The notes under the pieces were generated by a model. That model did no database searches. It was given only the letters and a program-made list of their open reading frames with translations, and was not told the origin of the DNA. Shown here in pieces: positions 6,253 to 7,079 of a stretch of DNA of 7,079 bases; positions within the stretch are counted from its first letter, which is position 1, and the number at the start of each line of letters is the position of its first letter. This DNA comes from Methylococcaceae bacterium. GTDB lineage: Bacteria > Pseudomonadota > Gammaproteobacteria > Methylococcales > Methylomonadaceae. Where the stretch lies: contig SXIZ01000022.1 of NCBI GenBank assembly GCA_005779525.1, forward strand, positions 1 to 7,079. Direction: 5' to 3'. The position numbers were made by a program, and so were the translations under genes.

Positions 6253-6489
6253 ATCTGGTAGTGATGTAAAAAATCACACTTTAACTAGTTTCACTTCAAA
6301 TTAGTCGGGCAGCATAAACGTGTTTCTGCCTGTTGCTTTAGACCTCAGAAAGTATAATGGATGCGATGAGCATGACGCAAAGTGTTTTGTAAATTGCTTG
6401 TTGTCTGCACCGATGCGGCTGGTGGGTGGGTGCCGATTTGCAACTGTAATATGCTGAACTTTAAGCAATAGGTCGTGATGCTGCCGATG

Positions 6490-6516
6490 AAAAAAATTTT
6501 ACACTCATGCTTGAGT
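6490..6516 (-). terminator. Weak candidate terminator after flgL
   Basis: On the minus strand ACTCA-agca-TGAGT forms a 5-bp stem with a 4-nt loop, followed by GTAAAA and seven T residues. The stem is short and the T run is set back by six bases, so efficiency is doubtful. Its place about 87 nt past the flgL stop is right for ending the flagellar transcript. Confidence 0.3.
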
Positions 6517-6602
6517 TATTGGGCGCTCGCATCCAAAGAGGCTTGAGCTTGTTGGGTGAAGTCTGGTTCGGACTTAGCCGTGCCGGGAACAAGCTAAAGC
6601 AC

Positions 6603-7079
6603 TTATAAGTAATTAAACAGCGATAACTTCTGGATTTTGGAATAAGCTTGTTGTGCGGATTGTAATCCCACTTCTTGTAAATTATAACGACTGATAGCAT
6701 CGGCATAATCCAAATCCTGCGTATCAGATAAGGTCGTTTTGGTATCGACCAGATATTTTTCATTCAATGATTGCTGGTCATCTAAAGCATTGAGTCTTGC
6801 GCCAGCTCGGGCTTGGGCTTCACCAAACTTTTTCATCGCCGCATCTATATCAATGAGCACATCATTGACGGTTTTGGCATACGTAGTCCCGACATCTTTC
6901 GGGGTGCCATCGACATTAATGCTGGTGCTGGCATCCGCGCCCACACCGCTTTGTCCCGCAGGATCAAAACCAAAGTCAGTTAATACCCCGTTGCTATCAT
7001 TGCTGATTTGCACTGCTGAAGCAGATCCTGCGGTCGCGGAGACAAATTGGATTTTATTGCCAGCCGCGCGAGCAACCAC
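6603..7079 (-). CDS. flgL: Flagellar hook-associated protein FlgL (HAP3), C-terminal part
   Basis: The last 158 residues of a flagellar hook-filament junction protein. The frame is open to the window edge and the first codon seen is GTG in mid-gene, so the N-terminal part, with the first flagellin-like helices, is missing. The C-terminal helical region reads ARAGARLNALDDQQ, then DTQDLDYADAISRYNLQEVGL, and ends in KIQKLSLFNYL. The DxDYAxAxSxxxLQ pattern and the final LSLFxYL are hallmarks of FlgL and related flagellins; the ending points to FlgL rather than filament flagellin, which usually ends in LLR or similar. The upstream part (residues 8-26, NKIQFVSATAGSASAVQIS) resembles the insert repeats found in flagellin-type proteins. 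The protein is exported through the flagellar secretion system and joins hook (FlgK side) to filament. flgK would be expected beyond 7079. Confidence 0.93.
   Translation of the reverse strand: MVARAAGNKIQFVSATAGSASAVQISNDSNGVLTDFGFDPAGQSGVGADASTSINVDGTPKDVGTTYAKTVNDVLIDIDAAMKKFGEAQARAGARLNALDDQQSLNEKYLVDTKTTLSDTQDLDYADAISRYNLQEVGLQSAQQAYSKIQKLSLFNYL

Larger units (their letters stand above)
6186..6602. other. Spacer between flgL and the GGDEF-EAL gene
   Basis: These 417 nt contain no gene I can support. They hold the presumed promoter and leader of the GGDEF-EAL gene. Inverted repeats are ATTCATG-9 nt-CATGAAT (6230-6252), GTGAT-7 nt-ATCAC (6261-6277), AATTGCAATT (6223-6232) and GGCAG-13 nt-CTGCC (6308-6330). 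A plus-strand TATAAT at 6353-6358 has only a poor -35 (CTGTTG, 17 nt upstream), and no plus-strand gene follows it. I could not pick a convincing minus-strand promoter for the GGDEF-EAL gene. Confidence 0.5.

Noticed and set aside
6300..6360. Cyclic-di-GMP riboswitch upstream of the GGDEF-EAL gene
   Set aside because: The conserved GEMM-I segments were looked for on the minus strand and are not present; only a short GGCAG/CTGCC stem is seen.
6516..6593. Open stretch in the flgL frame after two stop codons (LVPGTAKSEPDFTQQAQASLDASAQ region)
   Set aside because: It looks protein-like but has no start codon, is only 25 codons long, and FlgL already ends at its canonical LSLFNYL. I see no evidence of readthrough or of a broken gene.
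6461..6763. 100-codon minus-strand ORF overlapping the flgL end
   Set aside because: It overlaps the well-supported flgL C-terminus in another frame, and its translation shows no recognisable domain or start signal.
1..7079. CRISPR array, tRNA/rRNA genes, insertion sequence or prophage
   Set aside because: No regular repeat-spacer array, cloverleaf, rRNA segment, transposase frame or terminal inverted repeats were seen on either strand.

Overview
The window reads as chromosomal DNA of a Gram-negative, flagellated proteobacterium, most likely a gammaproteobacterium. It holds an MdtABC-type RND efflux pump, a hook-filament junction protein (FlgL) and a membrane-anchored GGDEF-EAL protein, with moderate GC and dense genes. 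A methanotroph-like gammaproteobacterium is a loose guess; no rRNA or other lineage marker is present. All supported genes lie on the minus strand, so transcription runs from high to low coordinates.

Reading in the direction of transcription, from 7079 down to 1: (1) the C-terminal half of flgL, cut by the window edge, stops at 6603. (2) A 417-nt spacer (6186-6602) carries several inverted repeats. (3) A complete 740-residue PAS-PAS-GGDEF-EAL c-di-GMP protein (3963-6185) starts at GTG, and its diguanylate cyclase and phosphodiesterase signature residues are all intact. (4) A 786-nt region without a large gene (3177-3962) is the least ordinary part. It holds clustered TGTA...TACA palindromes, a possible 27-codon membrane-peptide gene with a good Shine-Dalgarno, a clear intrinsic terminator, a dyad-rich patch and the promoter/operator area of the next operon. 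(5) A tight three-gene operon follows: a TetR/CerR-type repressor (2529-3176), then mdtA (1242-2522, 6 nt later), then mdtB (3 nt later, running off the window at 1).

The efflux operon is self-contained. The TetR protein probably represses its own promoter through an inverted repeat just downstream of the predicted start site, and releases it when a ligand or stress appears. MdtA (periplasmic adaptor) and MdtB (inner-membrane transporter) would then be made together, with mdtC presumably beyond the window edge. The GGDEF-EAL protein sits beside a flagellar gene and may link c-di-GMP levels to the motile/sessile switch, but the sequence shows proximity only, not co-regulation.

The strongest candidate for something undescribed is the small module at about 3455-3820: paired palindromes overlapping a -10-like element, a long leader, a 27-codon hydrophobic/basic peptide and a terminator. 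It resembles in layout a regulated small-membrane-protein or type I toxin locus, but this is inference. Protein homologies were judged by eye from remembered family sequences; no search was run.
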